Below, piece by piece: positions 7,490 through 14,821 of a stretch of DNA of 64,000 bases. The notes beneath the pieces were generated by a model that ran no database searches, was not told where the DNA came from, and saw only the letters and a list, made by a program, of their open reading frames with translations. A program made the translations under genes and the position numbers. The number at the start of each line of letters is the position of its first letter. Positions within the stretch are counted from its first letter, which is position 1. Origin of the DNA: Novosphingobium sp. Gsoil 351 (lineage in GTDB: Bacteria; Pseudomonadota; Alphaproteobacteria; Sphingomonadales; Sphingomonadaceae); assembly GCF_009707465.1 (NCBI RefSeq), contig NZ_CP046120.1, positions 2,261,501 to 2,325,500 on the forward strand, read 5' to 3'.

Positions 7490-9540
7490 GCCGCGACTCC
7501 CAACTGCCACAGGATGAACGCGAACTCCTCGGCGGTCTCGCGCAAGCTCTCGAACCGCCCCGATTTGCCGCCGTGGCCCGCGCCCATGTTGGTCTTGAGC
7601 AGCAGCTCGTTGGCGTCGGTCTTCAGTTCGCGCAGCCGGGCGACCCACTTGGCCGGTTCCCAATAGGTCACTCGCGGGTCGTTGAGGCCGGCGGTGACCA
7701 GCAGCGGCGGATAGTCCTGCACGCGCACGTTGTCGTAGGGGCTGTAGCCGCGGATCAGGTCGAAAGCGGCCCGATCCTCTATGGGGTTGCCCCATTCCGG
7801 CCACTCGCCGGGGGTCAGCGGCAGCGAGGCATCGAGCATCGTCGCCAAGACATCGACGAACGGCACATGCGCCACCGCCGCGCCCCACAGTGCCGGATCG
7901 CTGTTGAGGACGGCGCCGACCAGCTCCCCCCCGGCCGATCCGCCCGAGATGCTGATGCTGCCAGCTTGGGTGAAACCGCGCGAGATCAGGCCATGGGCAG
8001 CATCGACGAAATCGGTGAAGGTGTTGGCGCGGCGCTCGAGCTTCCCCGCCTTGTACCACGCCCGCCCCAAATCGTCGCCGCCGCGGATATGGGCGATGGC
8101 ATAGGCGAAGCCGCGATCCACCAGCGAAAGCCGGGTGGTCGAGAAGCCGGGGTCGATGCTGATGCCGTAGGCGCCGTAGCCATACAGATGAAGTGGGCCG
8201 CCGCGTTGGCGGTCGCGGCGGTAGACGACGCTGACCGGGATCGCGGTGCCGTCGTGAGCAGGGATTTCGAGGCGTTCGGTGACGTAGAGCGAGGTGTCGT
8301 AGCCCGACGGGATTTCCTGGACTTTCAGCACCTCCATCGTCCGCGTGGTGACGCTGTAGTCGAACACCGTCGCCGGGCTGACCATGCTCTCGTAGCTCAG
8401 CCGCAGCGTGTCCATCGCCCACTCGGGATTGTCGCCCAGCCCGGCCGAAAAGCTCGCTTCCGGAAACACGATCGGCTCGATCCTCGCCGGGTCGTCGTAG
8501 TAGCGCACTTCGATCGTATCGAGCCCGCGAACCCGGCCCTCGGTCACGTAGAAATCGCGAAACAGATCGAAGCCGGTGAGATAGAAGTCGTCGGTGCCCT
8601 CGACCAGCGTGGTCCACTCGCCCGGGTTGTCGAGTGGCGCGGTGGCCAGGCGGAAGTTCTCATGGGTGTCGTTGGTGTGGACGAACAATACGCCGTTGCG
8701 CTCGTCGATGTCGTACTCGACGCCGGTCTGACGCGGGCGGACGAGGATCGGCGTTGCGAGCGGATCGGCGGCTGGGACCAGTCGGACCTCGCTGGTCTCA
8801 TGGTCGCTGGTCCCCACGATCAACCACTTCTGGTTGGCCGAAAGCGACGATCCGACGCGAAAGCCCTCGTCGTCCTCGTGAAACAGTTCGATGTCGTCGG
8901 ACAGCGGCTGGCCCAGCCAGTGAAGCCGGGCGTTGTCAGTCCGCCACTGTTCGTTGGCAAGCGAATAGACCAGGCCGGTGTCGTTCGCGACCCACACCAG
9001 CCCGGAGAGCGTACCGGGGATCTCGTCGGCCAGCACTTCGCCGGTGGCGATGACCTTGATTCTGGCGGTGAAGCGTTCGGAGCCATTGTCGTCGACCGAC
9101 CAGGCGAGAAGCTTGCCGTCGTTGGAGACGCTGATCGCGCCGAGCCGGAAATACTCATGGCCTTCGGCCAATGCGACTTCATCGAGAATCAACTCGTCCT
9201 CGCCGCCTGAGACCGGCCTGCGCCACCACTTCTTGTATTCGGCGCCGTCCTCGAACTCGATCCAGTAGAGCCAGTCGCCGTCCCTCTGCGGGACCGACTT
9301 GTCCGCCTCCTTTATCCGCCCGCGCATTTCCTTGAGCAGTGTCTCGACCAGAGGCTGGTGCGGCGCCATCCGCGCTTCGAACCAGGCGTTCTCGGCGGCA
9401 AGGTGGGCGAGGATTTCGGTGTCCGCGACCTCGGGATAGCCGGGGTCGCGCAGCCAGGCATAGTCGTCGGTCAGCTCGACGCCGTGGTAGGTGACGGTGG
9501 AAGGCTTCTTGGCGGCGACGGGAGGTGTGGCAAGAGTCAT
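7486..9540 (-). CDS. ptrB: oligopeptidase B (S9A prolyl-oligopeptidase family)
   Basis: This serine peptidase cleaves short peptides after basic residues. It has 684 residues, usual for the family, with an N-terminal beta-propeller (about 70-400) that gates access and a C-terminal alpha/beta hydrolase domain. The nucleophile sits in SISGGSAGGEL at about Ser535, the acid in AGLNDPRVTYWEP at about Asp621, and the base in MGAGHGGKSGR at about His656. YGAYGISIDPGFS and HIRGGDDLGRAWY are further signatures. No signal peptide is visible, so it is probably cytoplasmic. Its stop overlaps the thioesterase start. It is divergent from the aminopeptidase P gene over about 49 bases, so two peptide-degrading enzymes share one promoter region. 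Confidence 0.93.
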   Translation of the reverse strand: MTLATPPVAAKKPSTVTYHGVELTDDYAWLRDPGYPEVADTEILAHLAAENAWFEARMAPHQPLVETLLKEMRGRIKEADKSVPQRDGDWLYWIEFEDGAEYKKWWRRPVSGGEDELILDEVALAEGHEYFRLGAISVSNDGKLLAWSVDDNGSERFTARIKVIATGEVLADEIPGTLSGLVWVANDTGLVYSLANEQWRTDNARLHWLGQPLSDDIELFHEDDEGFRVGSSLSANQKWLIVGTSDHETSEVRLVPAADPLATPILVRPRQTGVEYDIDERNGVLFVHTNDTHENFRLATAPLDNPGEWTTLVEGTDDFYLTGFDLFRDFYVTEGRVRGLDTIEVRYYDDPARIEPIVFPEASFSAGLGDNPEWAMDTLRLSYESMVSPATVFDYSVTTRTMEVLKVQEIPSGYDTSLYVTERLEIPAHDGTAIPVSVVYRRDRQRGGPLHLYGYGAYGISIDPGFSTTRLSLVDRGFAYAIAHIRGGDDLGRAWYKAGKLERRANTFTDFVDAAHGLISRGFTQAGSISISGGSAGGELVGAVLNSDPALWGAAVAHVPFVDVLATMLDASLPLTPGEWPEWGNPIEDRAAFDLIRGYSPYDNVRVQDYPPLLVTAGLNDPRVTYWEPAKWVARLRELKTDANELLLKTNMGAGHGGKSGRFESLRETAEEFAFILWQLGVAA

Positions 9541-9589
9541 CCGGCGGCCCTATGATGCCCCGCATGACCCCGCAACCCGGACCACGCTC

Positions 9590-11395
9590 ATGCTGATGCA
9601 CACCCACGAATCACGCCTCGATGCGCTGCGCAAGGAACTGGCGCGGCAAGACCTCGATGGCTTCGTAGTCCCGATTTCCGACGAGCACATGAGCGAGTAC
9701 GTCGGCGGCTATGCCCAGCGGCTCGCCTGGCTGACCGGGTTCGGCGGCTCGGCGGGAACCGCGGTCGTGCTGAAAGACAGCGCGGCAATGTTCGTGGATG
9801 GGCGCTACACCCTGCAAGTCCGAGACCAGGTCGACGGGCGGTTCTGGGACTACCAGAGTGTGCCCCAGACCAGCGTTGCCAAGTGGCTTGGCGAACACGC
9901 ACCCGAAGGCGCGCGGATCGGCTACGATGCCTGGCTACACGGCAAGCCCTGGGCCGACGCGGTGCGCAGGGCGCTGGCCGACAAGGGTGGCGAACTGGTC
10001 GCTGTGGAACGCAACCCGATCGATGCGGTCTGGCAGGACCGGCCCGAGCCTTCGGACGCTCCCGCCACGGTCCACGCCACCGAGCATGCGGGCAAATCCA
10101 GCCAGGAAAAGCGCGCGGCGATCGCCGAGTGGCTGGGCGAGAAGAAGCTCGACGCAGTGGTGATCGCCGCGCTCGATTCGCTCGCCTGGCTTTTCAACAT
10201 CCGCGGCGCGGACGTCGAGCGTACGCCCGTTGCGCTGGGCTTTGCGCTGGTCCACGCCGACGGCACTGCCGACCTGTTCATGCCCGAGGCCAAGCTGCCC
10301 GCCGAGGTCCGCGCGCATCTCGGCAACGCGGTGCGGGCCCACCCGCGCGAGGCGTTCGTGCCCGCGCTCGGCGAGCTTGGGGGCAAGCGTGTCGGGGTCG
10401 ATCCCGAACGTTCGGTCCACGCAATCTTCGCCGCGCTCGAGGCCGCCGACGCGACGATCATCGAACTGCGCGATCCCTGCGTGCTAGCCAAGGCGGTCAA
10501 GAATGAGGCCGAGAAGGCCGGGCAGCGCGCCGCGCAGGCGCGCGACGGGGCTGCGCTCAGCAAGTTTCTCAAGTGGCTGGCCGAGGCCGCGCCTGCGGGC
10601 ACCGAAACCGAGCTGTCCGCCGCCGCACAGCTCCGCGCGCGCCGCGACGAGACCGGAGTGCTTAAGGACCTGTCGTTCGATACCATCAGCGGCGCGGGAC
10701 CGAACGCGGCCATTCCACACTACCGAGTCAGTGAGGAATCGAACCGGCGGATCGAGCCCAACAGCGTCTACCTGGTCGATTCCGGCGGGCAGTACCTCGA
10801 CGGCACCACCGACGTGACGCGGACTGTGTGGATCGGTCCGGGTCAGCCTCCCGCCGAGGTCCGCGACCGCTTCACCCGCGTGCTCAAGGGCCACATCGCG
10901 CTGGCGCGGGCGGTATTCCCGCAAGGGACGGTCGGCAGCCAACTCGACGGCTTCGCGCGCCAGTTCTTGTGGGCCGCCGGTCTTGATTACGCGCACGGCA
11001 CCGGCCACGGGGTGGGCAGTTTCCTATCGGTTCACGAAGGTCCACAGCGGATCGCCAAGTCGGGCGGGGGTCAGGCCGGGACCGAGCAGGAACTGCTCGC
11101 CGGGATGATCCTGTCCAACGAGCCGGGCTACTACAAGTCGGGCGAGTACGGCATCCGAATCGAGAACCTGGTGCTCGTGGAGCCGCGCGAGATTGCTGGC
11201 GCGGAAGGTCCGTTCTTGGGCTTCGAGACACTGACTTTCGCCCCGATCGACCGCGCGCTGGTCGATACCGCGCTCCTGACCGCGGAGGAGACCGCGTGGT
11301 GGAACGGCTATCATGCCGAGGTGCTGGCCAAACTGGGCCCGCGGCTCTCGGGCGAAGAGCGAGCTTGGCTGGACGGCGCCTGCGCCCCCTTGTGA
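9590..11395 (+). CDS. pepP: Xaa-Pro aminopeptidase (aminopeptidase P, M24B)
   Basis: The enzyme removes an N-terminal residue that precedes proline, using two metal ions. It has about 601 residues and the three-domain form of the long aminopeptidase P family: two creatinase-like N-terminal domains (one beginning with DGFVVPISDEHMSEYV) and the pita-bread catalytic domain. Metal ligands are visible: two Asp in VDSGGQYLDGTTDVTRTVW, His in GTGHGVGSFLSVHEGP, and Glu in ILSNEPGYYKSGEYGIRIEN. The frame is open back to 9491, but that stretch overlaps the divergent ptrB start and is not family-like. The ATG at 9590 (MLMHTHESR) or 9596 is therefore preferred. Identification is secure; the exact start is within two codons. 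Confidence 0.94.
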   Translation: MLMHTHESRLDALRKELARQDLDGFVVPISDEHMSEYVGGYAQRLAWLTGFGGSAGTAVVLKDSAAMFVDGRYTLQVRDQVDGRFWDYQSVPQTSVAKWLGEHAPEGARIGYDAWLHGKPWADAVRRALADKGGELVAVERNPIDAVWQDRPEPSDAPATVHATEHAGKSSQEKRAAIAEWLGEKKLDAVVIAALDSLAWLFNIRGADVERTPVALGFALVHADGTADLFMPEAKLPAEVRAHLGNAVRAHPREAFVPALGELGGKRVGVDPERSVHAIFAALEAADATIIELRDPCVLAKAVKNEAEKAGQRAAQARDGAALSKFLKWLAEAAPAGTETELSAAAQLRARRDETGVLKDLSFDTISGAGPNAAIPHYRVSEESNRRIEPNSVYLVDSGGQYLDGTTDVTRTVWIGPGQPPAEVRDRFTRVLKGHIALARAVFPQGTVGSQLDGFARQFLWAAGLDYAHGTGHGVGSFLSVHEGPQRIAKSGGGQAGTEQELLAGMILSNEPGYYKSGEYGIRIENLVLVEPREIAGAEGPFLGFETLTFAPIDRALVDTALLTAEETAWWNGYHAEVLAKLGPRLSGEERAWLDGACAPL

Positions 11396-11449
11396 GGCCA
11401 CGAATGTTCCTTTAATGTTCCAATCGACTCAGGGGAAGGGAGCAGGAAC

Positions 11450-11818
11450 ATGATTGGTTATGTTACCGTCGGCACCAACGACATCGCCCGCGCGGCGAAA
11501 TTCTACGACGCGATCGCCGCTGAGCTGGATACCCCGCGAATGATGGAGTTCGAAAACTTCATCGCCTGGGCCAAGCCGGGCGGAGGTGCAGGTATCGCCG
11601 CGACGAAACCGTTCGACGGCAACGCGGCGAGTGTCGGAAACGGCGTGATGGTCGCATTCGAGGCGAAGGACGAGGCGCAGGTCCAGCGGCTCTACGACAT
11701 CGCGCTGGCCAACGGCGGAACCGACGAGGGCGCGCCCGGGCCACGCGGCGAAGGATTTTACGCGGGCTATTTCCGCGATCCCGACGGCAACAAGCTCAAC
11801 GCCTTCGTGATGAGCTGA
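11450..11818 (+). CDS. VOC (glyoxalase/bleomycin-resistance fold) family protein
   Basis: This 122-residue protein has the vicinal-oxygen-chelate pattern. It opens with MIGYVTVGTNDIARAAKFYDAI and closes with GFYAGYFRDPDGNKLNAFV, the typical C-terminal motif that holds the last metal ligand position. A His is absent from the opening motif, and the final motif has Asn-Ala rather than Glu, so metal binding may differ from glyoxalase I. An AGGGAG ribosome site precedes the ATG. Members include dioxygenases, isomerases and binding proteins, and nothing local gives a substrate. The gene appears monocistronic. Confidence 0.85.
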   Translation: MIGYVTVGTNDIARAAKFYDAIAAELDTPRMMEFENFIAWAKPGGGAGIAATKPFDGNAASVGNGVMVAFEAKDEAQVQRLYDIALANGGTDEGAPGPRGEGFYAGYFRDPDGNKLNAFVMS

Positions 11819-12031
11819 GGCAGGACGCCGCGGCCTGGCTTTCCCCGCGGTGAACGACGGGCGACGTTTGCGACAAATCGCGACAAAAGTGGCTGGCCCC
11901 GGCATAGTCGCGCGACACGGGGGGCCTAGAAGGCTTGCCGAAGCCGTGTCCGGGTCGGTCGCTTCCCTCCCCCTTCCCGTTCGACCTCGGGCATGGCTTC
12001 ACGCATTCTGCGAAACAGGAGGTTGTTCGCG

Positions 12032-12628
12032 ATGAAGAAGTTTACTCTGGCTGCGGCCGCAGCCACTCTGGCGATGAGCGCCACCGCGTTGATCGCCGCG
12101 CCCGGCGATGCCAAGCGCGGCCCCGACGCCAATGGCGACGGCACGATCACTCGCGCCGAAGTCCAGGCCCAGGTCGCCGAGCGTTTCGCCAAGGCCGACG
12201 CCAATGGCGATGGCGTGCTCAACGAAGCCGACAAGGCGGCGCGGACCGGCCAGATGTTCGATCGCATCGATACCGACAAGAACGGCTCGATCAGCCGCGC
12301 CGAGTTCCTCGCCGCGCATTCGGGTGCGGGCGGCGAGCACGCCGGCATGGACCATGGTGCAATGTTCGGTCCAGGAGGTCGCCCCGGCGGACGCATGGGA
12401 GGCGCGGGCATGATGCTGCGGATGGCGGATACCAACAACGACGGCGCGGTGACCCGCGACGAAGCGCTGGCCGCGGCGCTCAAGAGCTTCGACCGGATGG
12501 ACGCCAACAAGGATGGCCAGGTGAACCGCGCGGAGCGCCAGGCCGCGATGCAGGCGATGGGCGCACGGATGCGCGGCAACGGCCCGGGCGGTGACATGCC
12601 GCCACCTCCGGCCGGCGACGACCAGTAA
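12032..12628 (+). CDS. secreted EF-hand protein with five calcium-binding loops
   Basis: The protein has about 198 residues with a signal peptide (MKKFTLAAAAATLAMSATA, cleaved near IAAP). The ATG at 12032 has an ideal AGGAGG 9 bases upstream; the open frame extends back to 11993 but lacks such a site. Five 12-residue EF-hand loops are visible. They start at Asp32, Asp56, Asp80, Asp133 and Asp157, for example DANGDGTITRAE and DTDKNGSISRAE. The second ends in Asp instead of Glu, which usually weakens Ca2+ binding. A Gly/Met-rich linker (about 98-130) separates loops 3 and 4. It lies 18 bases upstream of the response regulator gene and is probably co-transcribed, hinting at an envelope Ca2+ function tied to that two-component system. 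Confidence 0.88.
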   Translation: MKKFTLAAAAATLAMSATALIAAPGDAKRGPDANGDGTITRAEVQAQVAERFAKADANGDGVLNEADKAARTGQMFDRIDTDKNGSISRAEFLAAHSGAGGEHAGMDHGAMFGPGGRPGGRMGGAGMMLRMADTNNDGAVTRDEALAAALKSFDRMDANKDGQVNRAERQAAMQAMGARMRGNGPGGDMPPPPAGDDQ

Positions 12629-12646
12629 GGTCTTGATGGGCGCGGC

Positions 12647-13381
12647 GTGACGGCTCCGACCGAATCTGCGCCAACCCGGCTGCTCATCGTCGATGACGAA
12701 TCCGCGCTGCGCGAACCCCTGGCGGACTATCTGGTCCGCCAGGGATTTGCCGTGACCCAGGCGGGCACCGCGGCTGAAGCGCGCAGCCGCCTAGCCGAAG
12801 ACGTCCCCGACCTGGTTCTACTCGACATCATGATGCCGGGCGAGGACGGCCTGTCGCTGTGCCGCCACCTGGTCGAATCGCGCCGGTTGCCCGTCATTTT
12901 CATCACCGCCCGCGGCGAGGCGACAGACCGCATCGTTGGGCTCGAGATCGGTGCCGACGACTATGTCGTCAAACCGTTCGACCCCCGCGAGCTGGTCGCC
13001 CGTATCCGCAGCGTGCTGCGCCGCGCGAATCGCGGCCCGTCTCCGGCCAGCGACGAGTACGACTACGAATTCGAGGGCTGGCGGCTCGATCCGCTCAAGC
13101 GCCGCCTGGTCGATCCCGAAGGCGCCGTGGTGGCGATTTCCTCGGTCGAGTTCCGTCTGCTGCTGACCTTTCTCGATCACCCCCGCCAGGTGCTGGATCG
13201 CGACCGCCTGCTCGATATGGTCCAGGGCCGCGAGGCGCATCTTTTCGATCGCGCGGTCGACAATCAGGTCAGCCGCCTGCGCCGCAAGATCGAAATGGAC
13301 AGCAAGAACCCCCAACTTATCCAGACGGTGTGGGGCGGCGGCTACCTGTTTGCCGCCGATGTGCGCCGGGTGCCTGCCTAG
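12647..13381 (+). CDS. OmpR-family response regulator
   Basis: This 244-residue transcription factor has a receiver domain with acidic pair Asp16/Asp17, phosphoacceptor Asp60 (LVLLDIMMPGEDG), Thr87 and Lys109 (VVKPFDP). A winged-helix DNA-binding domain of the OmpR/PhoB class follows (ISSVEFRLLLTFLDHP, then DNQVSRLRRKIE and GGGYLFAADV). The start is GTG. The stop overlaps the histidine kinase start by one base (TAGTG), so the pair is translationally coupled. The partner signal is unknown, but the EF-hand gene immediately upstream suggests an envelope or divalent-cation theme. The family call is secure. Confidence 0.95.
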   Translation: MTAPTESAPTRLLIVDDESALREPLADYLVRQGFAVTQAGTAAEARSRLAEDVPDLVLLDIMMPGEDGLSLCRHLVESRRLPVIFITARGEATDRIVGLEIGADDYVVKPFDPRELVARIRSVLRRANRGPSPASDEYDYEFEGWRLDPLKRRLVDPEGAVVAISSVEFRLLLTFLDHPRQVLDRDRLLDMVQGREAHLFDRAVDNQVSRLRRKIEMDSKNPQLIQTVWGGGYLFAADVRRVPA

Positions 13382-14739
13382 TGCCGGTCTGGCCGCGAAG
13401 CCTGCAAGGTCAACTGCTGCTCGCGATCGCGGTGGCGCTGCTGATCGCGCAGGGCGTCAGCGCGGCGCTGATCTATCGCGCCCAAGCTGAACGACGCGAA
13501 GCCGCGCTGGTTTCGGCGGCTGCGTTCCGCCTGACCGGGGGCGAGGGGCGCGACCGCCCCGGGCCGATCGCGCGAGGCGAGCGGATGGGGCTGCGGGTGG
13601 GAGCCTCGTCGCCCCAATTCGCCGGCGAGGCTCGCGACACCCGCGCCGAGATAGCGCTGGCGGATATTCTCACTCGCGAGGGAGTGGCCTTCGACCGAGT
13701 TGTCGTGCTCGACCGCCCCCTGGCGCGCGATGCCTATGCACGCGATTGGCTCGCTCGAAATCACGATCGAGTCGTGCGCCGAATGCACGAGCCGCCCAGC
13801 GAGCTGGTGGTGGCCGCGCTCCGCCGCACCGATGGCCAATGGCTGAGCGCGCGCGTGGTGGTGCCGCCGGGCGAGCGTCGCCTGCTGCGCTCGCTCCTGC
13901 TCCAGGCGCTGTTCACGTATGCCGTGCTGATCGGCGCGGTGGCGCTGGTCCTGCGGCGGATCACCCGGCCTTTGGCGGCGCTGACCCGGCGCATGGAGCG
14001 CTTTGCCGGCACCCGCGATGGAAGCGAACCGCTCGCCGTCGAAGGCCCCGACGACGTCCGCCGGCTGATCGCCGCGCACAACGCACTCGAAACGCGGATC
14101 GCCACGCTGCTCGATGAGAAGGACGTCATGCTCGGCGCGATCGGCCACGATCTCAAGACCCCGCTGGCGGCGCTGCGGGTACGGATTGAGAATGTCGAGG
14201 ACGATGCCGAGCGCGGCAAGATGGCGGCGACCATCGAGGACATCAACCGCAGCCTTGACGACATCCTCAGCCTCGCGCGCGTCGGGCGTCCCTCCGATCC
14301 ACTCGAACCGACCGAACTCGGCGCGCTGGCGGCGGCGGTGGTCGAAGAATACGAGGACCAGGGCAAGCCAGTGACGATCGCCGAAGGTCCGCGGATCGTA
14401 CTGCACGCACGCGCCACCTGGCTGCGGCGCGGCCTGCGCAACCTGATCGACAACGCGCTGCGCTATGGCCAACGCGCCCGGGTTTCCCTGGTCCGCGAAG
14501 GCGGCATGGCGGTGATCCGGATCGAGGACGACGGCCCCGGGATTCCCGCGGACGAGATCGTCCGGATGCTCGAGCCGTTCACTCGCCTCGAGGGTAGTCG
14601 CAACTCCGCCACGGGCGGCGCGGGTCTGGGGCTGACTCTCGCCCGCGCGGTCGCCGAGCAGCACGGCGGAGCGCTGCGCCTGGCCAATCGGCGCGATGGG
14701 ACGGGACTGATCGCTAGCGTTTCGTTACCGCTGGTGTGA
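13381..14739 (+). CDS. sensor histidine kinase (EnvZ/OmpR class)
   Basis: This 452-residue inner-membrane kinase has a first transmembrane helix at about residues 9-28 (LLLAIAVALLIAQGVSAAL), a periplasmic sensor region of about 140 residues, and a second helix near 175-200. A HAMP domain (RRITRPLAALTRRMERFA) follows, then a HisKA domain with His256 in GAIGHDLKTPLAAL and a HATPase_c domain (NLIDNALRYG, DDGPGIP, GGAGLGLTLARAVAEQHGG). The GTG start at 13381 is taken because it overlaps the regulator stop. The same frame is open back to 12859, but that part is a shadow of the regulator. It is expected to phosphorylate the regulator encoded just upstream. Confidence 0.94.
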   Translation: MPVWPRSLQGQLLLAIAVALLIAQGVSAALIYRAQAERREAALVSAAAFRLTGGEGRDRPGPIARGERMGLRVGASSPQFAGEARDTRAEIALADILTREGVAFDRVVVLDRPLARDAYARDWLARNHDRVVRRMHEPPSELVVAALRRTDGQWLSARVVVPPGERRLLRSLLLQALFTYAVLIGAVALVLRRITRPLAALTRRMERFAGTRDGSEPLAVEGPDDVRRLIAAHNALETRIATLLDEKDVMLGAIGHDLKTPLAALRVRIENVEDDAERGKMAATIEDINRSLDDILSLARVGRPSDPLEPTELGALAAAVVEEYEDQGKPVTIAEGPRIVLHARATWLRRGLRNLIDNALRYGQRARVSLVREGGMAVIRIEDDGPGIPADEIVRMLEPFTRLEGSRNSATGGAGLGLTLARAVAEQHGGALRLANRRDGTGLIASVSLPLV

Positions 14740-14821
14740 CATTCGTCGAAAGCGATTAGAAATGCGCGGATGTTTGGCTATTCGCTTGCCGTGAACGAAA
14801 ACGTTACGGGATCGCAACTTC

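Noticed and set aside
7573..9210. Long plus-strand open frame opposite ptrB
   Set aside because: Antisense shadow of oligopeptidase B. High-GC third positions keep such frames open.
11828..11850. Terminator after the VOC gene
   Set aside because: A CCGCGG/CCGCGG stem exists, but it is only 6 bp and lacks a T tract.
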